7,760 nucleotides of DNA from Nitrospirae bacterium RBG_16_43_11. Its GTDB lineage: Bacteria; Nitrospirota; 9FT-COMBO-42-15; HDB-SIOI813. Under the pieces are notes generated by a model. That model did not search any database. It had not been told where the DNA came from and worked only from the letters and a program-made list of their open reading frames with translations. Made by a program: the position numbers and the translations under genes. This document shows, in pieces, positions 1-6,408 of the stretch. The stretch spans positions 11,491 through 19,250 of the forward strand of contig MHEI01000086.1 in assembly GCA_001805165.1 (NCBI GenBank), read 5' to 3'. Every line of letters begins with the position of its first letter. Position 1 is the first letter of the stretch.

Positions 1-929
1 CCTATCACCTTTTCCCTGACCTCTTCAAACGACCCCTTTAAGAAACAACCTGCTGCCATGCTATGCCCGCCGCCGCCAAACTCCAGAGCCACATCAGCAA
101 CATCAATCCTGCCGTTGGAACGGAAACTCATCTTCCAATCATTATTGGATTGCCTGAATAATATGGCGACCTCAACACCTTCTATAGACCTTGGATAGTT
201 TATGTAATCCTCGGTATCTTCTTTTGTTGTCCCTGTCTCTTTAAACATTTCTTCAAGGACAGTAATCCATGCAATCCTGCCATCTTCGCTTAACTTAAGT
301 GTTGCCAATACCTGTCCTAACAGATTTATCCTGTTAATGCTGTTTCTGTTGTATACCTGCTCGGCAATCCCCCATGGATTGGCACCGTAACCGATCATCT
401 CTCCTGCTATTTTCAATGTATGAGCAGTCGTATTCGAATACTTGAACGAACCCGTCTCAGTCATTATGGCGGTATAAATACAGGTCGCGATCTCAGGTGT
501 AACCGGGATGCCCATCTTCTTAATGATCGTATAAACAATGTCTGCTGAGGCAACTGCCTCTTTTACATGATTAACGGTCCCGAAACCCAGATTTGTCTTG
601 TGGTGGTCAATATTTATAAGAATATCTGACGGGATATTATCTTTATTTAAGAATCCAACCCTCTCAAGGTCACCGCAATCGAGCACTATTACAGCATCAA
701 ATCTCCTGTCAACTGTTTTGACCTGATGCACACTATCACTTGAAGGGAGGAACTTCAGAATCCTTGGAACCGGATCAGCCGTGTTAATAGTCACATTCTT
801 TCCTATTGATGACAAAGCAAGCGCCATCGCCAGCGTAGAGCCTATTGCATCACCTTCAGGATTCATGTGTGTGGTGAACATGAAGCTTTCTTTTTCTCTT
901 ATTATTTGTATGATCTTATCAATACTCAT
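1..929 (-). CDS. nrnA: DHH-family nanoRNase / pAp phosphatase NrnA (3' end cut by window edge)
   Basis: Members of this family degrade 2-5 nt RNA fragments and dephosphorylate pAp to AMP in the cytoplasm, using Mn2+. I translated the minus strand from the ATG at 929; the frame stays open to the window edge, giving about 309 residues of a family usually 310-330 long, so only the extreme C-terminus is missing. Visible motifs are H21-x-N-P-E-G-D27 near the N-terminus, D84-C-G-D87, the signature D108-H-H-K, and the DHHA1 glycine motif G285-GGGHSMAAG with H289. All expected metal ligands appear present. The ATG overlaps the rbfA stop as ATGA, so translation is probably coupled; only a purine-rich stretch precedes it, not a strong Shine-Dalgarno. 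nrnA following rbfA is a known arrangement, often continued by truB, rpsO and pnp, which would lie beyond the left edge. Confidence 0.93.
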   Translation of the reverse strand, partial: MSIDKIIQIIREKESFMFTTHMNPEGDAIGSTLAMALALSSIGKNVTINTADPVPRILKFLPSSDSVHQVKTVDRRFDAVIVLDCGDLERVGFLNKDNIPSDILINIDHHKTNLGFGTVNHVKEAVASADIVYTIIKKMGIPVTPEIATCIYTAIMTETGSFKYSNTTAHTLKIAGEMIGYGANPWGIAEQVYNRNSINRINLLGQVLATLKLSEDGRIAWITVLEEMFKETGTTKEDTEDYINYPRSIEGVEVAILFRQSNNDWKMSFRSNGRIDVADVALEFGGGGHSMAAGCFLKGSFEEVREKVI

Positions 930-1282
930 TCATCTTCTTCTTTCTTTATATGCCCCAGTATATCGAGGACATAGGCAGCCTTTTCAAGTGATGTATCCTG
1001 TTTGAATACTATATCAGGAGTAAATTTAATCTTAATCCTGCGGCCTATCTCTCCCTTTACAAAACCTGCTGCGCTGTTAAGCCCTTTCATTGTTTCTGCC
1101 TGTGTAGTCTCATCGCCATATATGCTTACAAAGACCTTTGCATGCCTCAGATCCTCACTCACATAAACAGCAGTGACGGTAACAAAACCTACCCTCGGGT
1201 CTTTTAACTTCCTTGCAATTATATCTGCAATTTCTTCCCTGATCTGGTCGCCAAGCCTGTCTATCCGTCTATACTGTTGCAT
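926..1282 (-). CDS. rbfA: 30S ribosome-binding factor RbfA
   Basis: RbfA binds the immature 30S subunit and assists maturation of the 16S rRNA 5' end (helix 1 region) and adaptation to cold. The protein is 118 aa, the usual length. It shows the family N-terminus RRIDRLGDQIREEIADII (residues 5-22), the conserved KDPRVGFVTVT strand (27-37) and RHAKVFVSIYGD, which together form the type II KH-like fold. The start at 1282 is fixed by an in-frame stop four codons upstream (1292-1294). No Shine-Dalgarno is visible before it; the upstream sequence is AT-rich, and another ATG five bases upstream is out of frame. It lies 16 bp after ylxP and overlaps nrnA by 4 bp. Confidence 0.96.
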   Translation of the reverse strand: MQQYRRIDRLGDQIREEIADIIARKLKDPRVGFVTVTAVYVSEDLRHAKVFVSIYGDETTQAETMKGLNSAAGFVKGEIGRRIKIKFTPDIVFKQDTSLEKAAYVLDILGHIKKEEDE

Positions 1283-1298
1283 CGCATATAATTAATAA

Positions 1299-1580
1299 TC
1301 AAACAAACTCTATATTATGTTTCAACAACTCTACCGAGTGTTCTTTCTCAATAAGATCTATTATCTTATCCAGCACACTATTAATATACTTTTTATCATT
1401 CCCGACACAAGCAATACCAAACACGGCTTTCTGCCAGAGATCATGGTCTTCAATCTCCGCAACTGAGACATTAAACTTTTGCCGTATCCGGTCTTTGATA
1501 CTCTTGATGACCTGCCGTTTTCCTTTTAAAGAACCGCTCTCAGGGATAAAAAGTTCTATAGTGCAGAGACCAACGGTCAT
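1299..1580 (-). CDS. ylxP: DUF503 / YlxP family protein
   Basis: This 93-aa protein matches the DUF503 family: an N-terminal strand with hydrophobic alternation (VGLCTIELFIPES), the hallmark SLKGKRQVIKSIKDRIRQKF (residues 17-36), then NVSVAEIEDHDLWQKA (37-52) and FGIACVGND. Length agrees with Bacillus YlxP (about 92 aa). Family structures have a ferredoxin-like fold; the biochemical role is not established. Its constant position between infB and rbfA suggests a job in translation initiation or ribosome assembly, which is inference. The ATG at 1580 is preceded by a 62-nt gap of about 16% GC with no recognisable Shine-Dalgarno, so translation may rely on an unstructured AU-rich leader. Confidence 0.92.
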   Translation of the reverse strand: MTVGLCTIELFIPESGSLKGKRQVIKSIKDRIRQKFNVSVAEIEDHDLWQKAVFGIACVGNDKKYINSVLDKIIDLIEKEHSVELLKHNIEFV

Positions 1581-1585
1581 AAATA

Positions 1586-1627
1586 CAAAATTAATAAATC
1601 AAAATTGAAAACACAAAATTACATCTT
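1586..1627. repeat. Degenerate 14-bp AT-rich tandem repeat between infB and ylxP
   Basis: The seven-base core CAAAATT occurs at 1586, 1600 and 1614, exactly 14 bases apart, giving three imperfect 14-bp units (AATTTTG on the coding strand of the operon). A fourth, weakly similar AT-rich stretch follows from 1628. It fills most of the 62-nt infB-ylxP spacer. No coding potential or hairpin terminator is seen. It may be slippage-derived spacer or an AU-rich ribosome entry or RNase cleavage region; the function is unknown. Confidence 0.5.
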
Positions 1628-1642
1628 GAAATTTAAAGTTTG

Positions 1643-4141
1643 TTATAACTTACCCGCTACTTTTTCTATAAAAAATGACTCTATTATATCTCCTGCCTTT
1701 ATATCATTGAAATTCTCAATCCCTATACCGAACTCATAACCTATCTGCACCTCACGGACATCATCTTTGAACCGGCGCAGTGACGATATCTTACCTTTAT
1801 ATATCTCAACATTATCACGTATTAACCTGACACCCGTAGCTGACCTTGAAATAACCCCATCCAGTACGTATGAACCTGCAATAGTTCCGATCTTGGGAAT
1901 GGTGAACACCTCCCTGACCTCTGCCCTGCCCTTAATGTGCTCCTTAAGAGTCGGTTCAAGGAGACCTTCCATCGCAGCCTTAACATCTGCAACAGCATCA
2001 TAAATAATGTTATAAAGGCGGATATCAACCTTCTCCTTTTCAGCAAGCGTTACAGCCTTTGGCTCAGGACGTACATTAAATCCTGTTATTATTGCATTGG
2101 AAGCAGCCGCCAGCATTACATCTGTCTCCGTAATCCCGCCGACGCCGCCATGTATAATCCTCACCTTGACTGCATCAGTGCCAAGCCTTTCCAGGGCCTC
2201 AATAACTGCCTCAACCGACCCCTGAACATCTCCCTTTATAATTATCTTCAGCTCGCGTACAACGCCCTCTTTTATCTGGCTGTATAATTCATCGAGTGTA
2301 ACCTTCTTTGCCTTCTCGAGACCGGCAACCCTCTGCTTCTGCATTCTGTCAGTAGCTATTGATTTTGCGATTTGCTCGTCTTCGGCAACAACAAATGTAT
2401 CACCTGCCTGAGGCACCCCTGACAACCCTATTACCTCAACAGGAGTAGAAGGATATACAGTCTGCAACGACTTTCCAACGTCATTAAGCAACAGCCTGAC
2501 CCGTCCATAGAAAGTCCCGCAGACAAACGGGTCTCCCTGATTGAGTGTACCATTCTGAACCAGAACTGTAGCAACAGGGCCTCTCCCTTTGTCAAGTTTC
2601 GCCTCAAGGATAACACCTCTCGCCTTTTTGTCAGGGTTAGCCTTCAGTTCAAGTACCTCTGCCTGAAGAAGTATCATTTCAAGAAGGTGGTCCAGCCCTA
2701 TCTTCTGTTTTGCCGATACTTCCGCAACTATATTCTGTCCTCCCCACTCTTCAGGCACTAAACCATACTTTGTCAGCTCTTGCCTGATACGTTCCGGATT
2801 CGCGCCAGGTTTATCAATCTTATTTATTGCAACAATGATCGGTACATTAGCTGCCCTTGCATGATTGATTGCCTCAATTGTCTGTGGCATAATACCGTCA
2901 TCAGCAGCCACGACAAGAATTACGATATCTGTAACCTTCGCTCCGCGCGCCCTCATAGCTGTAAATGCCTCATGACCGGGTGTGTCTAAAAAGACCACCT
3001 TTTTACCTCCGGTTTCTACAACATAAGCGCCTATATGCTGTGTAATTCCTCCGGCTTCCCCCTCAGTAACCCTTGTCTTCCTTATGGCATCAAGCAGAGA
3101 TGTCTTTCCGTGGTCAACATGTCCCATAATGGTTACAACAGGGGCACGGCCAATCAGTGTCTCAGGTACATCCTCAACCTCTTCTATGTATTCCTCCAGC
3201 TTCTTCTCAGCAGCAACCTCTACTTTTAATCCAAAGGCCTCTGCTATCAGTATCGCTGCATCAACATCAATAGGGTTGTTAACCGTGACCATCATCCCTA
3301 TTTCTATCAGTTTGGCTATCACCTCATTCGACTTGTGTCCTATCAAATCAGCAAACTCTTTTACAGTTGTGCCTTCATAAAGTTTTATAATCTTCTTTCT
3401 CGGTTTTGTTATCTCAAGCGGCAGGGTTGACTTAGCCCTCCTGTCACCGACAGGGGATTTAAACTTTTTGACTTTCTTTGGAATGACCTTAAAGCTCTTC
3501 CATTTTTGAGAAATTACCAAATCTTCATCAACCTCACCTGATATAACTTTAATACCTTTTTTCTTAGGTCCCTTGATCTCTTCTGTCACATTTACAGTCT
3601 TTGCCTTTTCAGGAGACTCGACTACAGGGCCATGTGTTTCAACAACAGCTTGCGGTTCAGGAATAACAACATCTCCTTCATGTTTTGTCTCAGGTAACCC
3701 GGCTCCAAAAGGTGTTTCGCCAGGAGGTTGCCCGCCAGGGAAATCTTCCTTCAAACCCCTCAGTTCTCTGAATTCCTTTAATTTTCTCACTACTTTTTCT
3801 TCAAGCTTCTTTTCTTCTTCTCTTACTTCCTCTATACCCTTTTCCCCTGCTGCCTCCTGAAGTGCCCCTGTTGGCTGAGCCCCCTCTGCCTCCTCAACCC
3901 TGGGTTTTTTCTTAATCAAAATAGTCTTTGGGGTACCTTTTATCTCCTTGAAGGACTCACTTGCCTTCCCTGTCCCATGTACTTTTTTATTTAATCTTTC
4001 CCGAATCATGGCAATTGAGCTTTCCTCAAGTACCGACATATGTGTTGACGCAGTGATACCCAGAGTCTTGAGAAAGTCAAGAAGCTCCTTACTCTTCATG
4101 TTAAGGTCCCTGGCTAATTCAAATACTTTTTTACCGCTCAT
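1643..4141 (-). CDS. infB: Translation initiation factor IF-2
   Basis: IF-2 is the GTPase that places initiator fMet-tRNA on the 30S subunit and promotes 50S joining. The 832-aa protein is full length. Its parts in order are an N-terminal IF2_N helical domain (about 1-52, starting KKVFELARDL); a long charged, proline-rich linker (about 55-245); a second IF2_N domain (about 251-309); the G domain with G1 GHVDHGKT (340-347), G2 GGITQHIGAY, G3 DTPGH (386-390), G4 NKID (440-443) and G5 SAK (476-478); then domains II, III (about 628-735, GDVQGSVEA) and the fMet-tRNA-binding C2 domain ending at 832. All G motifs are intact. The ATG at 4141 has an AGGAG (4153-4157) 11 nt upstream that overlaps the nusA stop (TAGGAG), so translation is probably coupled to nusA. 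The gap to ylxP is 62 nt. Confidence 0.98.
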   Translation of the reverse strand: MSGKKVFELARDLNMKSKELLDFLKTLGITASTHMSVLEESSIAMIRERLNKKVHGTGKASESFKEIKGTPKTILIKKKPRVEEAEGAQPTGALQEAAGEKGIEEVREEEKKLEEKVVRKLKEFRELRGLKEDFPGGQPPGETPFGAGLPETKHEGDVVIPEPQAVVETHGPVVESPEKAKTVNVTEEIKGPKKKGIKVISGEVDEDLVISQKWKSFKVIPKKVKKFKSPVGDRRAKSTLPLEITKPRKKIIKLYEGTTVKEFADLIGHKSNEVIAKLIEIGMMVTVNNPIDVDAAILIAEAFGLKVEVAAEKKLEEYIEEVEDVPETLIGRAPVVTIMGHVDHGKTSLLDAIRKTRVTEGEAGGITQHIGAYVVETGGKKVVFLDTPGHEAFTAMRARGAKVTDIVILVVAADDGIMPQTIEAINHARAANVPIIVAINKIDKPGANPERIRQELTKYGLVPEEWGGQNIVAEVSAKQKIGLDHLLEMILLQAEVLELKANPDKKARGVILEAKLDKGRGPVATVLVQNGTLNQGDPFVCGTFYGRVRLLLNDVGKSLQTVYPSTPVEVIGLSGVPQAGDTFVVAEDEQIAKSIATDRMQKQRVAGLEKAKKVTLDELYSQIKEGVVRELKIIIKGDVQGSVEAVIEALERLGTDAVKVRIIHGGVGGITETDVMLAAASNAIITGFNVRPEPKAVTLAEKEKVDIRLYNIIYDAVADVKAAMEGLLEPTLKEHIKGRAEVREVFTIPKIGTIAGSYVLDGVISRSATGVRLIRDNVEIYKGKISSLRRFKDDVREVQIGYEFGIGIENFNDIKAGDIIESFFIEKVAGKL

Positions 4142-4155
4142 ATAGATATTAACTC

Positions 4156-5307
4156 CTAAGTTAATGATTCCTCATTACTACTCTCAGGATTCTCATTAGC
4201 AAGCTCCTGCTCCACACCCATTTCCCTTGCCATACTCTGGGAAATCTCTATTTCCTTTTCTTTAGCCCGCTTCAGCTCATAGTCGGTTTCACTAATAATA
4301 TCAATTTTCCAGTTGCTCAGCTTCGCGGCAAGCCGGACATTCTGCCCCTTTTTCCCAATTGCAAGCGACAACTGCTGATCAGTCACGACAACAAGCGCTG
4401 ACTTTTCCTCTTCATTTATACCTACCCTGTCAACTACAGCAGGGCTAAGCGCTTCAGCTATAAATACCCTCGGGTCTTCAGACCATGGGATAATGTCTAT
4501 CTTTTCACCCCTCAATTCACGGACCACGGCCTGAACCCGGGAGCCTTTCATTCCAACACATGCCCCGACAGGATCAACAGCAGTATCTTTAGAAAAGACG
4601 GATATTTTTGTTCTGTCCCCTGGTTCCCTTACTACATCCTTGATCTCCACTATCCTTTCATATATTTCCGGGACCTCTGTTGCAAATAACTTGCTTACAA
4701 AATTCGGATGACTCCTCGATAAAATCAGTTGAGGTCCTTTGGCAGATGGTTTTACTTCCAACAGATATGCCTTAATACGGTCTCCACGCTTGAACGTCTC
4801 CCTTGGGATCTGCTCTTTCACAGGCAGCAACCCTTCTGTCTTACCAAGGTCTACGATATAATTTCTGTTTTCCTGCCCTAAAATAACACCGTGTACTAAC
4901 TCCCCCTGCCGGTCAATGAAGTCTTTATAAACTGCATCCCATTCAGCCTCTCTGACCTTCTGAAATATTACCTGCTTTGCAGCCTGGGCAGCTATCCTGC
5001 CAAAGTCACCTACTTCTATAACTGCACCGATCTCATCTCCAAGATCAGCCTCTTCATCCATCGTCCTTGCTTCCTCAAGGGATAGCTCCTCTTTAGGATT
5101 CGTTACTTCTTCAACAATCCTCTTGATCAATATTACCTGTATCTGACCGGATTTTGCGTCAATCTCTACCTGTAAGTTATCAGTCACTCCATAGCGTTTT
5201 TTTGCAGCAGATAATAGGGCAGCCTTTACTGCTTCAAGAATAACATTCCCTTTTATCCCTTTTTCCCTGCTTATTTGCTCTATTACATTAATAAGTTCTC
5301 TGCTCAT
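4156..5307 (-). CDS. nusA: Transcription termination/antitermination factor NusA
   Basis: NusA binds RNA polymerase near the RNA exit channel, stimulates pausing and intrinsic termination, and takes part in antitermination. I place the start at the ATG at 5307, giving 383 aa beginning MSRELINVIEQI, the usual NusA N-terminus, with GGGAGG (5320-5325) 12 nt upstream. The frame is open to a TTG at 5367, but that extension crosses the leader hairpin and resembles no NusA. Domains: RNAP-binding N-terminal domain (1 to about 125), S1 domain (about 135-198, GELVHGVILG), KH1 with GMKG (252-255) and KH2 with GKKG (318-321). It ends with a short acidic tail (about 355-383) and lacks the C-terminal acidic repeats of the enterobacterial protein, as in most phyla. 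It is the first gene of the operon; no rimP precedes it. Confidence 0.97.
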   Translation of the reverse strand: MSRELINVIEQISREKGIKGNVILEAVKAALLSAAKKRYGVTDNLQVEIDAKSGQIQVILIKRIVEEVTNPKEELSLEEARTMDEEADLGDEIGAVIEVGDFGRIAAQAAKQVIFQKVREAEWDAVYKDFIDRQGELVHGVILGQENRNYIVDLGKTEGLLPVKEQIPRETFKRGDRIKAYLLEVKPSAKGPQLILSRSHPNFVSKLFATEVPEIYERIVEIKDVVREPGDRTKISVFSKDTAVDPVGACVGMKGSRVQAVVRELRGEKIDIIPWSEDPRVFIAEALSPAVVDRVGINEEEKSALVVVTDQQLSLAIGKKGQNVRLAAKLSNWKIDIISETDYELKRAKEKEIEISQSMAREMGVEQELANENPESSNEESLT

Positions 5308-5329
5308 TGAAAATCTAATCCTCCCTTTC

Positions 5330-5360
5330 AAAAAAAAAGTGGGCATAACCACCGCCCACT
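5330..5360 (-). terminator. Intrinsic terminator in the nusA 5' leader (candidate attenuator)
   Basis: Read on the minus strand, AGTGGGC (5354-5360) pairs perfectly with GCCCACT (5338-5344) around a 9-nt loop, and a run of nine T (5330-5338, the first belonging to the stem) follows at once. This is a textbook rho-independent terminator: a 7-bp stem with five GC pairs plus a U tract. It lies about 24 nt after the predicted transcription start and ends only a few bases before the nusA Shine-Dalgarno, so it can only act on transcripts heading into nusA. Confidence 0.85.
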
Positions 5361-5390
5361 CAATCAAGTAGAGCTTAACTGTGTACTTTT

Positions 5391-5419
5391 CTTATAGCAT
5401 AGCGAAAATAAAAAAGCAA
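5391..5419 (-). promoter_or_regulatory. Promoter of the nusA-infB-ylxP-rbfA-nrnA operon
   Basis: On the minus strand, TTGCTT (5414-5419) and TATAAG (5391-5396) are separated by exactly 17 bases, and TGC just before the -10 makes an extended -10 element. This is a good sigma-70-type promoter. Transcription would start near 5384, giving a leader of about 77 nt that contains the terminator hairpin at 5330-5360 and then the nusA ribosome binding site. Confidence 0.7.
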
Positions 5420-5465
5420 GGGATGTATAAATTTCAGACTACTAAGAATTTCTGACCGGGTAATC

Positions 5466-5482
5466 TTGACTTTTTAAGTCAA
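5466..5482. repeat. Perfect inverted repeat between the divergent nusA and tRNA-Leu transcripts
   Basis: TTGACTT (5466-5472) and AAGTCAA (5476-5482) are perfect inverted arms around TTT. Each strand reads TTGACT, but I see no convincing -10 at the right spacing on either side. It sits 47 bp upstream of the nusA -35 and 45 bp upstream of the tRNA. It could be a regulator site shared by the two divergent units, or a chance AT-rich palindrome. Confidence 0.35.
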
Positions 5483-5527
5483 TTCGGTGAATATGAAATG
5501 GAAATTATTATCAATATAACACTTCAT

Positions 5528-5611
5528 GCCGGGATGGTGAAATAGGTAGACGCACGGGACTCAAAATCCCGCGGGGGCAACCCCATGGGGGTTCGATTCC
5601 CCCTCCCGGCA
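5528..5611 (+). tRNA. tRNA-Leu(CAA)
   Basis: An 84-nt class II tRNA that folds completely. The acceptor stem is GCCGGGA (5528-5534) with TCCCGGC (5604-5610). The anticodon stem is CGGGA/TCCCG (5555-5559, 5567-5571) with a loop carrying CAA at 5562-5564. The long variable arm runs from about 5572 to 5586 (GGGG/CCCC hairpin). The T stem is GGGGG/CCCCC with loop TTCGATT (5592-5598), and the discriminator is A at 5611. It reads UUG leucine codons. The bases after the discriminator are CTT, so CCA is added after transcription. A TATAAC at 5515-5520 is a possible -10, but no good -35 pairs with it and it would leave almost no 5' leader. No U-tract terminator follows. Confidence 0.96.
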
Positions 5612-5649
5612 CTTAAAAAGCAGACGACTTAAATCGTCATAATTGAGTC

Positions 5650-5678
5650 TTGCATCTTTATTTGAAAACTGGTATAGT
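5650..5678 (+). promoter_or_regulatory. Promoter of the FKBP-RRM unit
   Basis: TTGCAT (5650-5655) and TATAGT (5673-5678) are spaced by 17 bases, with TGG immediately before the -10 (extended -10, 5670-5672). The expected start is the A near 5685. It lies after the tRNA and upstream of both FKBP start candidates, giving a 5' UTR of about 110 nt to the first and about 233 nt to the second. Confidence 0.6.
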
Positions 5679-5687
5679 CTATTCACT

Positions 5688-5795
5688 ATGAGACGTAGTG
5701 ATAGTTTGGATGGGCATTTCTTTAATCCCACCGTACGCTTTGAGCCTTCCATTCTATCCCAATGCTATATGAATATGCACAGGAACCGGTTTTAA
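5688..5795 (+). CDS. Possible 35-aa leader ORF, overlapping the first FKBP start
   Basis: An ATG at 5688 lies about 3 nt after the predicted transcription start and opens 35 codons (MRRSDSLDGHFFNPTVRFEP and on) to a TAA at 5793-5795. The stop shares its last base with the ATG at 5795 (TAATG), the arrangement typical of translational coupling. There is no Shine-Dalgarno, so it would have to be read as a leaderless message. I recognise no similarity, and an ORF this short can occur by chance. If real, its likely role is to control entry of ribosomes at the long-form FKBP start. Confidence 0.2.
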   Translation: MRRSDSLDGHFFNPTVRFEPSILSQCYMNMHRNRF

Positions 5796-6355
5796 TGAAA
5801 AGCGTACGTTTAAATCAATGTGCTCGTCTTGTCCTTGCTCTTTGTGTTAGCTTGATTATACATACGGTGGTATCAATACCCTATGCAATAGGTGAAACAG
5901 GAAAAGGAGAGAAAGTTATGAGTATCTCACAAGGCAAGACTATATCAATCGAATATACCCTTAAACTTGAGGATAAGACTGTTGTGGACAGTAACGTGGG
6001 AGGAGGCCCCCTCACATATATACATGGTTCCCATCAGATCATCCCGGGCCTTGAAAAGGCTCTGGAGGGTATGAAAATTGGCGATATAAAGGAGGTTACG
6101 GTTAAACCGGAAGAGGGGTATGGGCCACTTGATGTAAATGCATTGATGGAAGTGAACAAGGAAATGATCCCACCCGATGCAGTAGAAATCGGCAACCACC
6201 TTCAAGGTAAGGATCAAAACGGCAAAGTCTTCTCCGCAAGGATTGCCGAGATTAAGGAAAATACGGTTGTAATGGATTTCAACCATCCATTAGCGGGAAA
6301 GACACTTTATTTTGATGTCAAGGTACTGAACATATTGGAAGTTCCACAGCCATAA
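5795..6355 (+). CDS. SlyD-like FKBP-type peptidyl-prolyl cis-trans isomerase, two possible starts
   Basis: This FKBP-fold enzyme catalyses prolyl isomerisation and usually acts as a chaperone. From the ATG at 5918 it is a 145-aa SlyD-like protein: strand KTISIEYTLKLEDKTVVDS, YIHG (34-37), the active-site loop GSHQIIPGLEKALEGMKIGD (37-56), an insert-in-flap region (about 70-122) and the closing FNHPLAGKTLYFDVKV motif (121-136). The His/Cys-rich metal tail of E. coli SlyD is absent. An upstream in-frame ATG at 5795, with AGGAA 9 nt before it, adds 41 residues: a basic n-region (MKSVRLNQCAR) and a hydrophobic stretch (LVLALCVSLIIHTVVSI), which look like a signal peptide. The ATG at 5918 has the better ribosome site, AAGGAG 8 nt upstream, closely matching that of the next gene. 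I give the long coordinates; either start or both may be used. An ATG at 5762 has no support. Confidence 0.9.
   Translation: MKSVRLNQCARLVLALCVSLIIHTVVSIPYAIGETGKGEKVMSISQGKTISIEYTLKLEDKTVVDSNVGGGPLTYIHGSHQIIPGLEKALEGMKIGDIKEVTVKPEEGYGPLDVNALMEVNKEMIPPDAVEIGNHLQGKDQNGKVFSARIAEIKENTVVMDFNHPLAGKTLYFDVKVLNILEVPQP
5904..5920 (+). promoter_or_regulatory. Internal Shine-Dalgarno and ATG of the short FKBP form
   Basis: AAGGAG (5904-5909) lies 8 nt before ATG (5918-5920), inside the frame that begins at 5795. The surrounding AAGGAGAG...GTTATG closely resembles the start region of the following RRM gene (AAGGAGAG at 6394, ATG at 6409). This site decides whether the protein carries the hydrophobic N-terminal extension. 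Confidence 0.65.
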
Positions 6356-6408
6356 GGGGCGTGGGCGGTCATAGTTTCATTAACAATTTTTACAAGGAGA
6401 GTGTGGTT

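Noticed and set aside
3573..3860. Open frames on the plus strand opposite infB (also 3084-3380, 1937-2287 and others)
   Set aside because: They are antisense shadows of the IF-2 gene; composition is biased to Ser/Thr/Pro and no family motif or ribosome site is seen.
5308..5367. N-terminal extension of NusA by 20 residues from a TTG at 5367
   Set aside because: It would run through the leader terminator hairpin, has no ribosome site, and precedes the canonical NusA N-terminus, which has its own GGGAGG.
5623..5638. Inverted repeat GACGA/TCGTC after the tRNA as its terminator
   Set aside because: The stem is only 5 bp and no U tract follows; recorded as insufficient.
5561..5752. 63-residue minus-strand frame across the tRNA
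   Set aside because: It overlaps the tRNA-Leu; its C-terminal part (REGESNPHG type) is the translation of a tRNA commonly misannotated as protein.
5762..5794. Earlier ATG at 5762 as the FKBP start
   Set aside because: No ribosome site precedes it, and it adds acidic residues before the basic n-region of the signal-like segment.
5945..6286. 113-residue minus-strand frame opposite the FKBP gene
   Set aside because: It is a shadow frame; the plus strand carries clear FKBP motifs over the same stretch.
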